Shown: piece by piece, positions 15,592-22,003 of the stretch
Layout of the letters: every line of letters starts with the position of its first letter
Position numbering within the stretch: the first letter of the stretch is position 1
IMG/VR virus record: IMGVR_UViG_3300006736_000094
Coordinates: 1-23,487 of that record
Origin: a virus
Length of the DNA stretch: 23,487 bases
Strand: one strand, 5' to 3'
The notes under the pieces: generated by a model
Databases searched by the model: none
What the model was told of the DNA's origin: nothing
Seen by the model: only the letters and a program-made list of their open reading frames with translations
Made by a program: the position numbers and the translations under genes

Positions 15592-16443
15592 ATGGAGATA
15601 ACCGAAGAATATAAAGCGATGGGAGCCTCGATCGATACCGAGAGTGGCTCGGCTCCGCGGCAATGGATCGTAACTTTCGAGCAAGACGAGGCTCCGGCGC
15701 AACAGATGCCGCTATTAGCTCGCGATGCCGCCGGCATACCGATAATTTATGAGAGCCATCCATACGATCCCTGGCTATACGTTAAAAATAAAAATTCACG
15801 CTACCTCTCGGCGCTCTGCTATCAGGTGGATGTATATTATACCTCGATCGCCGATCCGCTCCAGATCCCTGCGGAGATTACCTGGACTGATGCAAGCACT
15901 AATGAGCCGATCGATAAGGACAAAGACGGTAAACCGATTACTAATAGCTCACATGAAACATATGATCCGCCGATTGCTGAAGATTTTCACGATGTGGTAT
16001 TGCGTATTGTGCGCAATGAGGCTAACTTTGATCCTATAATAGCGAATGATTATAAAAATAGCGTTAACAGTGATACTATTTTCGGTTTCCAGCCAGGAGT
16101 AGCGCGGGTTAAGGTATTCGAGGGGGTACGCAGTAGAGCGGCGAATTTATTTTTTTACAATATTACCTATGAGATACAGTTCCGTAAGGATGGATGGAAG
16201 CGCCGCCCGCTCGATCAAGGCTTCCGGACAATAAAAGTAGATGATAACGGTGTGCCGGTGCTAACCGACGATAAATATCAATATGAGATTCTAAAAGATG
16301 CCAACGGCAAAACGCTAACACAGCCGCGGCTCCTGGATGGCAACGGCCAGTTATTGAAAAAGGATGTACCGGCAGTGAATATGGAATATGAAACGCTCGA
16401 TCCGCTCCCCTACGCGGATCTTAATTTGGAGGTATCTCTCTAA
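15592..16443 (+). CDS. Tail tip/baseplate protein (distal-tail-like)
   Basis: A 283-residue, beta-rich protein directly downstream of the tape measure, where distal tail and hub proteins are encoded. The central part, NLFFYNITYEIQFRKDGWK followed by LDQGFR, resembles a conserved protein I associate with this tail type, but I cannot name a family with certainty. It starts behind GAGAGG with a 7-nt spacer. The end overlaps the next ATG as TAATG. It probably forms part of the ring that closes the tail tube and carries the fibres. Confidence 0.55.
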   Translation: MEITEEYKAMGASIDTESGSAPRQWIVTFEQDEAPAQQMPLLARDAAGIPIIYESHPYDPWLYVKNKNSRYLSALCYQVDVYYTSIADPLQIPAEITWTDASTNEPIDKDKDGKPITNSSHETYDPPIAEDFHDVVLRIVRNEANFDPIIANDYKNSVNSDTIFGFQPGVARVKVFEGVRSRAANLFFYNITYEIQFRKDGWKRRPLDQGFRTIKVDDNGVPVLTDDKYQYEILKDANGKTLTQPRLLDGNGQLLKKDVPAVNMEYETLDPLPYADLNLEVSL

Positions 16444-17312
16444 TGGCTGATAATCTATGGCTAGGAAACGACAGCGGGAATGAAGGGGATGTAAACGTAG
16501 CGGCTAACTGGTCGATAAACGTACCGATAGCCGGCGAAAATCTCTACTTTAGAGAGAGCAGCCAGTCTCTTACCTCTAACCTGAACGCTTTAACCGGTAT
16601 CGATTTCGATGATGTTCATTTTGAGCAATCTTTTACCGGTAGTATCAACGATGGATCCGATAGCTATTTCTTGTTTGAGTGCGATAATCTCTATATTGGC
16701 GCTCACGATGGGGCCGGCACGCCAGGCGGATCGGGTAAGCTCCTGCTAAACATCGAGGCAAAAGCCGCTAGTGTGTATATATATAATACCGGTACGAGTT
16801 CGGATGCCAATAATCCGGCGGTGCGCTTGCTCTGTAATAACGCCGCGGATGTAGTACACGTTATAAAAGGCTCGGTGGGGATCGCTAAAAAATACGGCGA
16901 AACGGCTACACTCGCTACTCTTAATATTGGTTATGATAAAAACCAGCGGGCCGATGCTAATGTAGTGCTCGGTTCCGGCGTAACGGTTACGACTATCTTA
17001 AAAACCGGCTCGATGTTGACTACCAGGGCCGGAGCCACTACGTTAACTCATCACGCCGGCGAGCTAATAACCGAGGGAGCCGGTGCGATTACTAATTTAT
17101 ATAGCGTAGGAGGTAGTTTAACTTTAAATTCCTCCGGCACGATCGGCACGCTAACAATATTAGGAGGTACGGAGGTAGATTTTACTAGATCTACAGTAGC
17201 TAAAACGGTAACAAACTGCACTAACTATGGCGGGAAAATTAGATATGATGATGCTATTGTTACCTTTACCAATGCTCCGGCATCCGATCAGGTAATTACG
17301 TTAACGGTGTAA
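16443..17312 (+). CDS. Beta-helical fibre or tail surface protein
   Basis: A 289-residue protein with almost no Cys and many short strands separated by Gly, Asn or Thr turns. It opens with DNLWLGNDSGNEGDVNVAANW and continues through repeated segments such as GELITEGAGAITNLYSVGGS, giving the rhythm of a beta-solenoid. Proteins opening with W-x-G-x2-(S/D)-type turns and a NW segment are common as phage fibre or spike parts. GGAGG lies 10 nt upstream of ATG 16443. Its place after the baseplate-type gene supports a tail-tip adhesin or spike role. Confidence 0.6.
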   Translation: MADNLWLGNDSGNEGDVNVAANWSINVPIAGENLYFRESSQSLTSNLNALTGIDFDDVHFEQSFTGSINDGSDSYFLFECDNLYIGAHDGAGTPGGSGKLLLNIEAKAASVYIYNTGTSSDANNPAVRLLCNNAADVVHVIKGSVGIAKKYGETATLATLNIGYDKNQRADANVVLGSGVTVTTILKTGSMLTTRAGATTLTHHAGELITEGAGAITNLYSVGGSLTLNSSGTIGTLTILGGTEVDFTRSTVAKTVTNCTNYGGKIRYDDAIVTFTNAPASDQVITLTV

Positions 17313-17313
17313 T

Positions 17314-17832
17314 ATGACAGATTCTTTTGTTGTATCTGAACGCGACATGAAGCGGCTCCAAACTATGCTCACCTGGTTTGAGCATACCGGCCGAGCCATG
17401 AGCCAGGGCCGCCGCCGGCAGGTTGTGCTGGATTCCGAGGAGAATACCTACATAGCGGAGGTTGATAGCAACGCAACGGGGGGGGGGTATTATAATTGTT
17501 ACTTGCAATCCCTGGATGCTACTAACTGGGATACTAATAACGATATCTGTAGCGATACCGGAGATACGATTGTAGTATTAAATTTAGCTGAAACTGGAAC
17601 TTCCGGCCATGTATTGACTGCCGACGATAAAATAATATGTAGTAAGTTTATCGACGACGAAGGCAACGACAGATATATTGGCATCGGCTGGACAGCTATT
17701 ACGGTTATTACTGATGTACAGGTTGACGGGCCCAATAGCGAGCTCGAAGATAAAACAAGAACGAATGTTATGGTTTTGGCTGCAAGTGCCGAAAGTGCCT
17801 GGACGGTATTTCATACCGGAGATACCTGTTAG
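17314..17832 (+). CDS. Tail-tip protein with poly-G tract, possible host-recognition role
   Basis: A 172-residue protein following the beta-helical gene. The N-terminal 35 residues are helical and basic (RDMKRLQTMLTWFEH). The rest is beta-rich and acidic with many Asp, Asn and Thr. The codons for Thr-Gly-Gly-Gly (residues 55-58) form an uninterrupted run of ten G. One extra G would stop translation three codons later (TAA), and one fewer would give a stop about 30 codons on. The tract could therefore switch the gene on and off by slippage. No named family is recognised. The position suggests attachment to the tail tip or fibre. Confidence 0.55.
   Translation: MTDSFVVSERDMKRLQTMLTWFEHTGRAMSQGRRRQVVLDSEENTYIAEVDSNATGGGYYNCYLQSLDATNWDTNNDICSDTGDTIVVLNLAETGTSGHVLTADDKIICSKFIDDEGNDRYIGIGWTAITVITDVQVDGPNSELEDKTRTNVMVLAASAESAWTVFHTGDTC
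17478..17487 (+). repeat. G10 homopolymer in a tail gene
   Basis: Ten consecutive G bases lie within the 17314 gene, by far the longest G run in the window. Such tracts are hot spots for slipped-strand mispairing and are also prone to sequencing error. Confidence 0.95.
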
Positions 17833-18267
17833 ATGGGAAATGTACAATTTAAAGACAACAAAATATTATTCGTTAATAATAAAATAGCTATGCATGAAGA
17901 TTGTTGTTGTGATACATGCCCAGTTGATTGTTCAGGCTGCGATAGCTCTTATACGGTGGATATTTCTGGTTTTACTGGTACTTGCGGAACTTTTTTTAAT
18001 GGCACGCATACAGTAGAAAATGATTCGGATTGTATGTGGGTACAGGCCTCGGGCGGTTTAGGCGCAGGGGATGCACCGGGAATAATTCTTAGTTGTTATT
18101 TGGGTATATGGAGTTTAGTTGCTACCAAATTATACCAGCCCGGTCCAATACTTTATGTTTATAAAATAAGCGGACAAATTGACGCAAAAAATTGCCCGGA
18201 TGATACATATGATATGCATAATGTGTTAAGATGTTCCGGGCAAACAGGAACTGCGGTTGTAAGTTGA
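17833..18267 (+). CDS. Cysteine-rich tail-end protein, unknown function
   Basis: A 144-residue protein with an N-terminal motif FKDNKILFVNNKIAMHEDCC followed by C-DTCPVDCSGC (Cys cluster at residues 24-36) and more Cys spread along the sequence (about 13 in total). The opening resembles small proteins found at the end of tail operons in some phages, but I cannot name a family. The many cysteines suggest metal binding or disulphides in a beta-sheet protein exposed on the virion. Composition shifts here to more T and fewer GC-rich palindromes. It overlaps the next gene by 37 nt, or only a few bases if that gene starts at TTG 18264. Confidence 0.5.
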   Translation: MGNVQFKDNKILFVNNKIAMHEDCCCDTCPVDCSGCDSSYTVDISGFTGTCGTFFNGTHTVENDSDCMWVQASGGLGAGDAPGIILSCYLGIWSLVATKLYQPGPILYVYKISGQIDAKNCPDDTYDMHNVLRCSGQTGTAVVS

Positions 18268-18737
18268 ATATATCATGCCCATACTGGAAACCGTCCAGCA
18301 CGTTTTTTAAAGGCGAATGTTTAAAAGGTAATTTTAATTTTAAACCTAGTTTTGGGCAATGTGTTTTTGGCTGCCCAAAGTGTCAAACAACCATAGAGGC
18401 ATTAACTGGATATATGGCAGATCTTCCGAGAGACGAATGTTGTGGTAAATTCAAAAATATTATAAAAGGTTTTGGTAAATTAATAGCCGATGAGATATTA
18501 GGCAAGGATCCGGCGGAGTGGGTTGTTAAGCGAGCGGAAATCTGCGCGGCCTGCGAGTATCGAACTTTTTTGAATGTTTTAAAATGGGCGGAGGGTTATA
18601 TATTCAAACGCGGCGAGGATTTACCGATCAATCATACGCCAGGCAGGTTCGATAAGCTCTGGTGCTCTAAATGTAAATGTTGCATCGAGGCAAAAATTCG
18701 CGTACAAGGTGAGCGGTGCATAATAAACAAATGGTGA
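18231..18737 (+). CDS. Zinc-binding protein with CxxC pairs, last gene of the late operon
   Basis: A 168-residue protein rich in Cys. CPYWKPSSTFFKGEC and FGCPKC lie in the first third. ICAACEYRTF lies at about residue 103, and LWCSKCKCCIEAKIR ... ERCIINKW closes the protein. The last part matches a zinc-ribbon pattern seen in phage proteins (a DUF6171-like C-terminus ending in CPxxKW). The start is uncertain: ATG 18231 overlaps the previous gene by 37 nt, while TTG 18264 overlaps its stop codon. It ends 4 bp before the convergent YqaE-like gene. The role may be tail-end assembly or nucleic acid binding. Confidence 0.55.
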   Translation: MFRANRNCGCKLNISCPYWKPSSTFFKGECLKGNFNFKPSFGQCVFGCPKCQTTIEALTGYMADLPRDECCGKFKNIIKGFGKLIADEILGKDPAEWVVKRAEICAACEYRTFLNVLKWAEGYIFKRGEDLPINHTPGRFDKLWCSKCKCCIEAKIRVQGERCIINKW

Positions 18738-18741
18738 TTAT

Positions 18742-18951
18742 TTACTTTTTTTGGTTTGCGATTTTTGCCGTTCCTCTAATAATCCTATCGGTGCGCTTAT
18801 CTTCTATATGATGGTTAAGCACCCAAAAAGCGTGCATAACGCCAGGGATCCAAAATAAACAGGTCAAGAAGATATTAATAATAGTGCTACCGAGTTTACC
18901 GCAAAGCAATACACACAGGGGCGGGAATAGAATAGCTAATAAATAACGCAT
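18742..18951 (-). CDS. YqaE/Pmp3 family small membrane protein
   Basis: A 69-residue protein with two hydrophobic helices (about residues 3-18 and 24-44) and the family signature: ILFPPLCVLL, then a Gly turn, then NIFLTCLFWIPGVMHAFWV. A polar, basic tail follows. YqaE/Pmp3 proteins sit in the inner or plasma membrane and influence membrane potential and ion or stress tolerance. The ATG lies 2 nt after the integrase stop, with GGAGGA inside the integrase end, so it is translated from the integrase mRNA. A phage copy would be a prophage-expressed accessory gene (moron), perhaps changing host membrane properties or blocking superinfection. That role is inference. Confidence 0.85.
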   Translation of the reverse strand: MRYLLAILFPPLCVLLCGKLGSTIINIFLTCLFWIPGVMHAFWVLNHHIEDKRTDRIIRGTAKIANQKK

Positions 18952-18953
18952 GA

Positions 18954-19868
18954 TTAGTCCTCCGAATCATAAAGGTTTTTTAATACTTCTATCCGCGGAT
19001 CGTATTTTTCCGGCACTAGATTACCGTAGTAATCAAGAGTGGTTTGTATGTTACTATGTCCGAGCCATTCTGATACCAGGTGGATACCTGGGCCGTTAGG
19101 TTGTCTTAATAGTTGAGTAGCGAATGTATGCCTTAAAACGTGCCAGGTCTGATGATCGGTAAAACAGTTATATTTCTCTCTTACCTTTCCCAATATCATA
19201 GTCCAGCTACGAAGCGATCGCGGCCGATCCTTTTTTTTACCTGGAAAAACATAACCTGATTTCTCCCGAAAAATAATTAAATCATCGGCAAGATCTTTTA
19301 GCAGCGGTATGGATCGGGATTTTCGGTTTTTAGTGGGATCTTGGATCGTTGACACTATGCGAATTATCCCCAAGTCAAAATCTATATTTTCCCATCTTAG
19401 AAATCTGAGTTCGTTCTCTCTCATGCCGGTAGAAATAGCGGTTTTGATCTCGTAGTAATAGCCTAACCTTTTAGACCAAATCAGCAAGATTTTAATTTGT
19501 TCTTTCTCCAGGTAAACCGGCGGATTAACGATAATACGCGGCAATTTAATTTTAAGGGCCGGATTGTATGATAAATACTGATTATCACAACAATAATTAC
19601 AGAATGATCGAATAGCAAAATAATGGTTATGGGTAGTATTAGGCCGGTTTTTTTGGGAAAGATGCAGGATATATCCCTGAATTTTTTTGGAGGTAATATC
19701 ATTAACAGCGGATATGTGATTATACCAGATAAATCCGTTAACTTGCTGTAGGTAGTGCTCGGCGGTATGTTTGTCGTTTAAACAGTTAATCTGTAAGTGC
19801 CAATCCTCTAAGCAGTTATTTAATTTGACCGTTCCTTGATCTCGCTTGTTATTTGAGTAACGAAGCAT
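18954..19868 (-). CDS. int: Tyrosine recombinase (phage integrase)
   Basis: Catalyses site-specific recombination between phage and host attachment sites. It has an N-terminal SAM-like core-binding domain (residues of about 20-105) and a catalytic domain from about 115. All catalytic residues are visible: Arg150 in TGMRENELR, Lys183 in the NRKSRSIPL hairpin, His243 and Arg246 in HVLRH, His271 in EWLGHSN and Tyr280 in TTLDYYG. The length of 304 aa is typical, and no arm-binding domain is obvious. It is transcribed leftward, divergent from the early leader, and shares an mRNA with the YqaE-like gene. It is more AT-rich than the structural genes. attP is expected nearby, but I cannot define it. 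Confidence 0.92.
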   Translation of the reverse strand: MLRYSNNKRDQGTVKLNNCLEDWHLQINCLNDKHTAEHYLQQVNGFIWYNHISAVNDITSKKIQGYILHLSQKNRPNTTHNHYFAIRSFCNYCCDNQYLSYNPALKIKLPRIIVNPPVYLEKEQIKILLIWSKRLGYYYEIKTAISTGMRENELRFLRWENIDFDLGIIRIVSTIQDPTKNRKSRSIPLLKDLADDLIIFREKSGYVFPGKKKDRPRSLRSWTMILGKVREKYNCFTDHQTWHVLRHTFATQLLRQPNGPGIHLVSEWLGHSNIQTTLDYYGNLVPEKYDPRIEVLKNLYDSED

Positions 19869-19928
19869 AATTTCCCATCGGTTTATTAGGCATATAATAT
19901 GAGCTCAATTATTTTTTAATTTTTTCTG

Positions 19929-19956
19929 TTGACGATTTGACCGAATGGCCGATAAT
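19929..19956 (+). promoter_or_regulatory. Sigma70-type promoter of the early operon
   Basis: TTGACG (19929-19934) and GATAAT (19951-19956) are separated by 16 nt. Each matches the consensus at five of six positions. The promoter points rightward, so transcription would start near 19963 and produce the structured leader. Confidence 0.6.
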
Positions 19957-19965
19957 TCCCTATGA

Positions 19966-20108
19966 CAATTCAGGCTGAAAATAAAAACTTTTCGGCAAGA
20001 ATTGCAGATTAGACGGTTTTTCGTGGAACGCTATCTAAAGTATACTCCGAATACCGCCAAAAGCCAGGGATTGAGCCGAAAATGGATAAAAAAAAGCTGT
20101 CAATTCTT
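19966..20108 (+). promoter_or_regulatory. Mutually exclusive pairing elements in the leader
   Basis: The segment 19989-20004 (TTTTCGGC, AA, GAATTG) can fold back on 19966-19981 (CAATTC, AG, GCTGAAAA) to give 6 plus 8 bp. The same bases also pair downstream. TTTTCGGC matches GCCGAAAA at 20075-20082 exactly. AAGAATTGCAG (19997-20007) pairs with CTG and CAATTCTT at 20097-20108, 11 bp with one bulged base. These structures cannot all form together, which is what a switch or an antisense target would look like. Confidence 0.5.
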
Positions 20109-20150
20109 AACGATTATAACAATTGCGTAAATCCTCGCGTTTTTATCCAA

Positions 20151-20200
20151 CCCAGGAGCAAGGGCCGTATCGGTGACGATGCGCCCTTGTTAATCCTGGG
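20151..20200 (+). other. Long hairpin with GTGA tetraloop
   Basis: CCCAGGA (20151-20157) pairs with TCCTGGG (20194-20200), CAAGGG with CCCTTG, and CGTATCG (20166-20172) with CGATGCG (20177-20183), closing a GTGA loop. That is 20 bp with one G-U pair, a 1-nt bulge and one internal loop. G-to-U wobble use instead of perfect DNA symmetry favours an RNA-level structure. Confidence 0.75.
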
Positions 20201-20242
20201 TAATGGCTCCTATCGCAAAGTTTACTGCGATTGCGAATTTCT

Positions 20243-20293
20243 ACCTCGGGGCGCTCCGGTTTTTCAAGCGCAGCGCCTCGGGGTTCTTTTTTT
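20243..20293 (+). terminator. Intrinsic terminator directly before the first early gene
   Basis: ACCTCGGGGCGCT (20243-20255) pairs with AGCGCCTCGGGGT (20272-20284), 13 bp with two G-U pairs around a 16-nt loop. It is followed by T7 at 20287-20293. GAGGAG, the ribosome binding site of the next gene, begins at the next base. This position suggests attenuation of the early operon instead of the end of a separate gene. Confidence 0.75.
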
Positions 20294-20308
20294 GAGGAGT
20301 TTCAAGTT

Positions 20309-21052
20309 ATGCGCGAGAAAAACAAGGTGTATCACGTTAAAGGTTATACAGATCGCTATGTACCGCTCACAAAAAAAGGCGCGCCGTTTAAGTGTATCCC
20401 GCCGTTTTTGCTCATCCCCAACAAACCGCAAGGCCGCGGGATCCGGAAACTATTCCGCCGAGCGGTAGCGCCGCTATTTAGCGAGGGTATAGCCGCCGAA
20501 AAAGATAACGTGCCGGAGCCGATCCGGAGGGTTACATATTTTGGCATATTTATTCTATTGCTCGAGGAGAGCACACAACATAGCGCAGCCTGGCTAAGAG
20601 GCTATCTGCTAAATAATGACGATCAGCCGGCGGAGATCGCCGACATAGCCGAGGCGCTCAAGCTCGAAGATCATAAAGAGTTTTTAACTCACGCGCTCGA
20701 TTTTCTGGTTAAAGGGATGGGATGGATAGAGCTAGCGCCATGGCCGATCATTAAGCCGGCCGATCCGGTTAAACCGGTTATCGTAAACGAACAGGAGAAA
20801 GCCTGGCTCTACTTTTTTAATCGGTTTGATCGCGTTATACCTATCTATAGCTCGGACGGTAAAAAAGAGCTTTTAACGAGGAGCGATTATACCTCGATAA
20901 AAAACATATTTAAGGATCACTATAGAAAATGCAATAACGGAGAGTGGGATAAACGCCGGAATGAGCTTATACAGATCGCCGATCGAGCCAGCGACCAGGC
21001 GAGCAAGCCTATAGCTTATTTTATCTCGGAGGTCAAAAGGATCTATGGTTGA
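20309..21052 (+). CDS. Possible phage replication protein (helix-turn-helix type)
   Basis: A 247-residue protein. The start ATG 20309 is chosen because GAGGAG lies 9 nt upstream. A longer frame from 20231 would run through the terminator hairpin. It is helical, with a middle part (ADIAEALKLEDHKEFLTHAL, then LDFLVKGMGWIEL) that looks like a winged-helix domain followed by a Pro-rich linker and a charged helical C-terminus. First gene after the early promoter, and this layout, are typical of phage replication initiators, but no family signature is certain. It could be a regulator instead. Its stop overlaps the next gene by 8 nt. Confidence 0.4.
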   Translation: MREKNKVYHVKGYTDRYVPLTKKGAPFKCIPPFLLIPNKPQGRGIRKLFRRAVAPLFSEGIAAEKDNVPEPIRRVTYFGIFILLLEESTQHSAAWLRGYLLNNDDQPAEIADIAEALKLEDHKEFLTHALDFLVKGMGWIELAPWPIIKPADPVKPVIVNEQEKAWLYFFNRFDRVIPIYSSDGKKELLTRSDYTSIKNIFKDHYRKCNNGEWDKRRNELIQIADRASDQASKPIAYFISEVKRIYG

Positions 21053-21239
21053 TAAAGTATTGTTTAGTAGTGAATCGGTAGAGTGGGCAACGCCGCAAGA
21101 AACTTTTAATATATTAAATGAGGAGTTTGATTTCACTCTAGATCCCTGCGCGAACAAGGATAACGCGAAATGCAAAAAATACTTCACAAAAAACGAAGAT
21201 GGATTAAATCAATACTGGGAGGCAATAGATCATGGATAG
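21045..21239 (+). pseudogene. Truncated phage Dam-type N6-adenine methyltransferase
   Basis: The 64 residues match the N-terminal part of the phage DNA N-6-adenine methyltransferase family: SVEWATPQETFNILNEEFDF, then TLDPCA, NAKC, YFT and DGL-x2-YW. Family members continue for about 100 further residues with a catalytic (N/D)PP(Y/W) motif shortly after this point. Here the frame stops at TAG 21237, followed at once by TAA two codons on, and the DNA belongs to the next gene. The catalytic motif is therefore missing and the product cannot methylate. The surviving fragment supplies the ribosome binding site (GGGAGG) for the next gene. It may be a relic or a reduced SAM-binding peptide. Confidence 0.75.
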
Positions 21240-21591
21240 TTATAAAGTAATATTAACAGAGGCAAATATAGAGAGTTTCTGGCGCGAGAGTACGGGTAAT
21301 TTTGTGGCCTGGGATCTAATCGCTCCGGATCCGGCCGAGACCGCTCTCTTAAAATTGGGTACGGAGCTCGAGTTTATCTATAAAAGCAAGGTTATAGCTA
21401 CGGCGCTAATGGTGAGCCTTAACAGGTTCAGTAAAAATATTACTGTCTACTGGAATAGATCTACTTTTTTAGATCAGCGCCAATGTTCTAAATGTAAAGA
21501 GAAAAATATACTTCTCGGTAGCTACCTGGCGATCGGTACGCGGCGCACAATTAAGCTATGCCAAAAATGCAGAGCGAGTATAGACAAATGA
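21232..21591 (+). CDS. Protein with possible PUA-like N-terminus and zinc-ribbon C-terminus
   Basis: A 119-residue protein starting behind GGGAGG with a 9-nt spacer. Residues 1-75 contain FWRESTGNFVAWDLIAPDPA and LGTELEFIYKSKVIATALMV. The latter is similar in rhythm to small beta-barrel PUA/ASCH domains that bind modified bases or RNA. Residues 84-115 hold CSKC and CQKC pairs about 26 residues apart, a likely zinc ribbon. The function is unknown. It overlaps the previous fragment by 8 nt and the next gene by 4 nt (ATGA). The PUA-like reading is tentative. Confidence 0.5.
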   Translation: MDSYKVILTEANIESFWRESTGNFVAWDLIAPDPAETALLKLGTELEFIYKSKVIATALMVSLNRFSKNITVYWNRSTFLDQRQCSKCKEKNILLGSYLAIGTRRTIKLCQKCRASIDK

Positions 21592-21992
21592 AGCTAGGAG
21601 CTCCAAAGCGCAAGAATAAATATAACGCTCGCCGGCGGTTTGCGTTTGGTGAGTGGTTCGATAGCCAGGCGGAGTATGACTATATGTGCGTATTGTTGCT
21701 GCTTAAAAGCGCGCAAAAAATAATCTGGTTTGCGCACCATCCAGGCAGGATAGAGCTAGCTCCTGGGATTACCTATGAGCCTGATTTTATCGTTATGGAT
21801 CCCGATCTATCGGTTTACTATGTGGAGGTTAAGGGGATCCAACAGGCTACCTGGTTAATAAAAAAGAAGCTATGGCTATCTAACGGGCCGCGGCCGCTCA
21901 AGGTAGTTAAACAGCGCAAACATTTAATGTTTGATCTTATCGGAGAGGTTAAGCCGGTATGTAGGCCGGAGCGGATACAGTTAACTCTATAA
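21588..21992 (+). CDS. DUF1064 family protein, PD-(D/E)XK nuclease-like fold
   Basis: A 134-residue protein. It matches the DUF1064 pattern: KNKYNARRR, then FDSQAEYDYMCVLL (Glu29), then ITYEPDFIV (Asp66), then YYVEVKG (Glu80 and Lys82). These residues form the E-D-ExK set of restriction-endonuclease-like folds. The family is frequent in phage early regions and is suspected to act in recombination or resolvase-like DNA processing, but this is not established. The start ATG 21588 is preferred because it overlaps the previous stop as ATGA. An upstream ATG at 21558 would add ten residues and lies deep inside the previous gene. Confidence 0.75.
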   Translation: MKLGAPKRKNKYNARRRFAFGEWFDSQAEYDYMCVLLLLKSAQKIIWFAHHPGRIELAPGITYEPDFIVMDPDLSVYYVEVKGIQQATWLIKKKLWLSNGPRPLKVVKQRKHLMFDLIGEVKPVCRPERIQLTL

Positions 21993-22003
21993 TGGAGGTT
22001 ATT

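Larger units (their letters stand above)
19963..20293 (+). ncRNA. Structured leader or free-standing regulatory RNA ending in a terminator
   Basis: The interval between the early promoter and the first early gene is packed with strong inverted repeats and ends in an intrinsic terminator, so it can give a discrete RNA of about 330 nt. Elements in order: a two-part hairpin 19966-20004; a helix joining 19997-20007 with 20097-20108; an inner stem 20014-20023/20048-20056; a 20-bp hairpin 20151-20200 with a GNRA-type loop GTGA; a small stem 20212-20231; and the terminator 20243-20293. An overlapping reading frame from ATG 20082 exists but has codon use unlike the phage genes. Together with the intergenic 19869-19962 this makes a 440-bp stretch without a convincing gene. 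A replication origin is an alternative role. Confidence 0.5.

Noticed and set aside
19869-19928. Integrase promoter on the minus strand
   Set aside because: AT-rich with TATTAT-like words, but no -35 box at proper spacing that I could defend.
19869-20308. tRNA, tmRNA or 4.5S RNA gene as attP core
   Set aside because: No cloverleaf, tag-peptide region or SRP helix 8 signature is visible among the hairpins.
20082-20468. 128-codon frame over the leader and into the 20309 gene
   Set aside because: Its codon use is unlike the phage genes, it runs through the 20-bp hairpin and the terminator, and it overlaps a better supported gene with a good SD. A leader peptide cannot be fully excluded.
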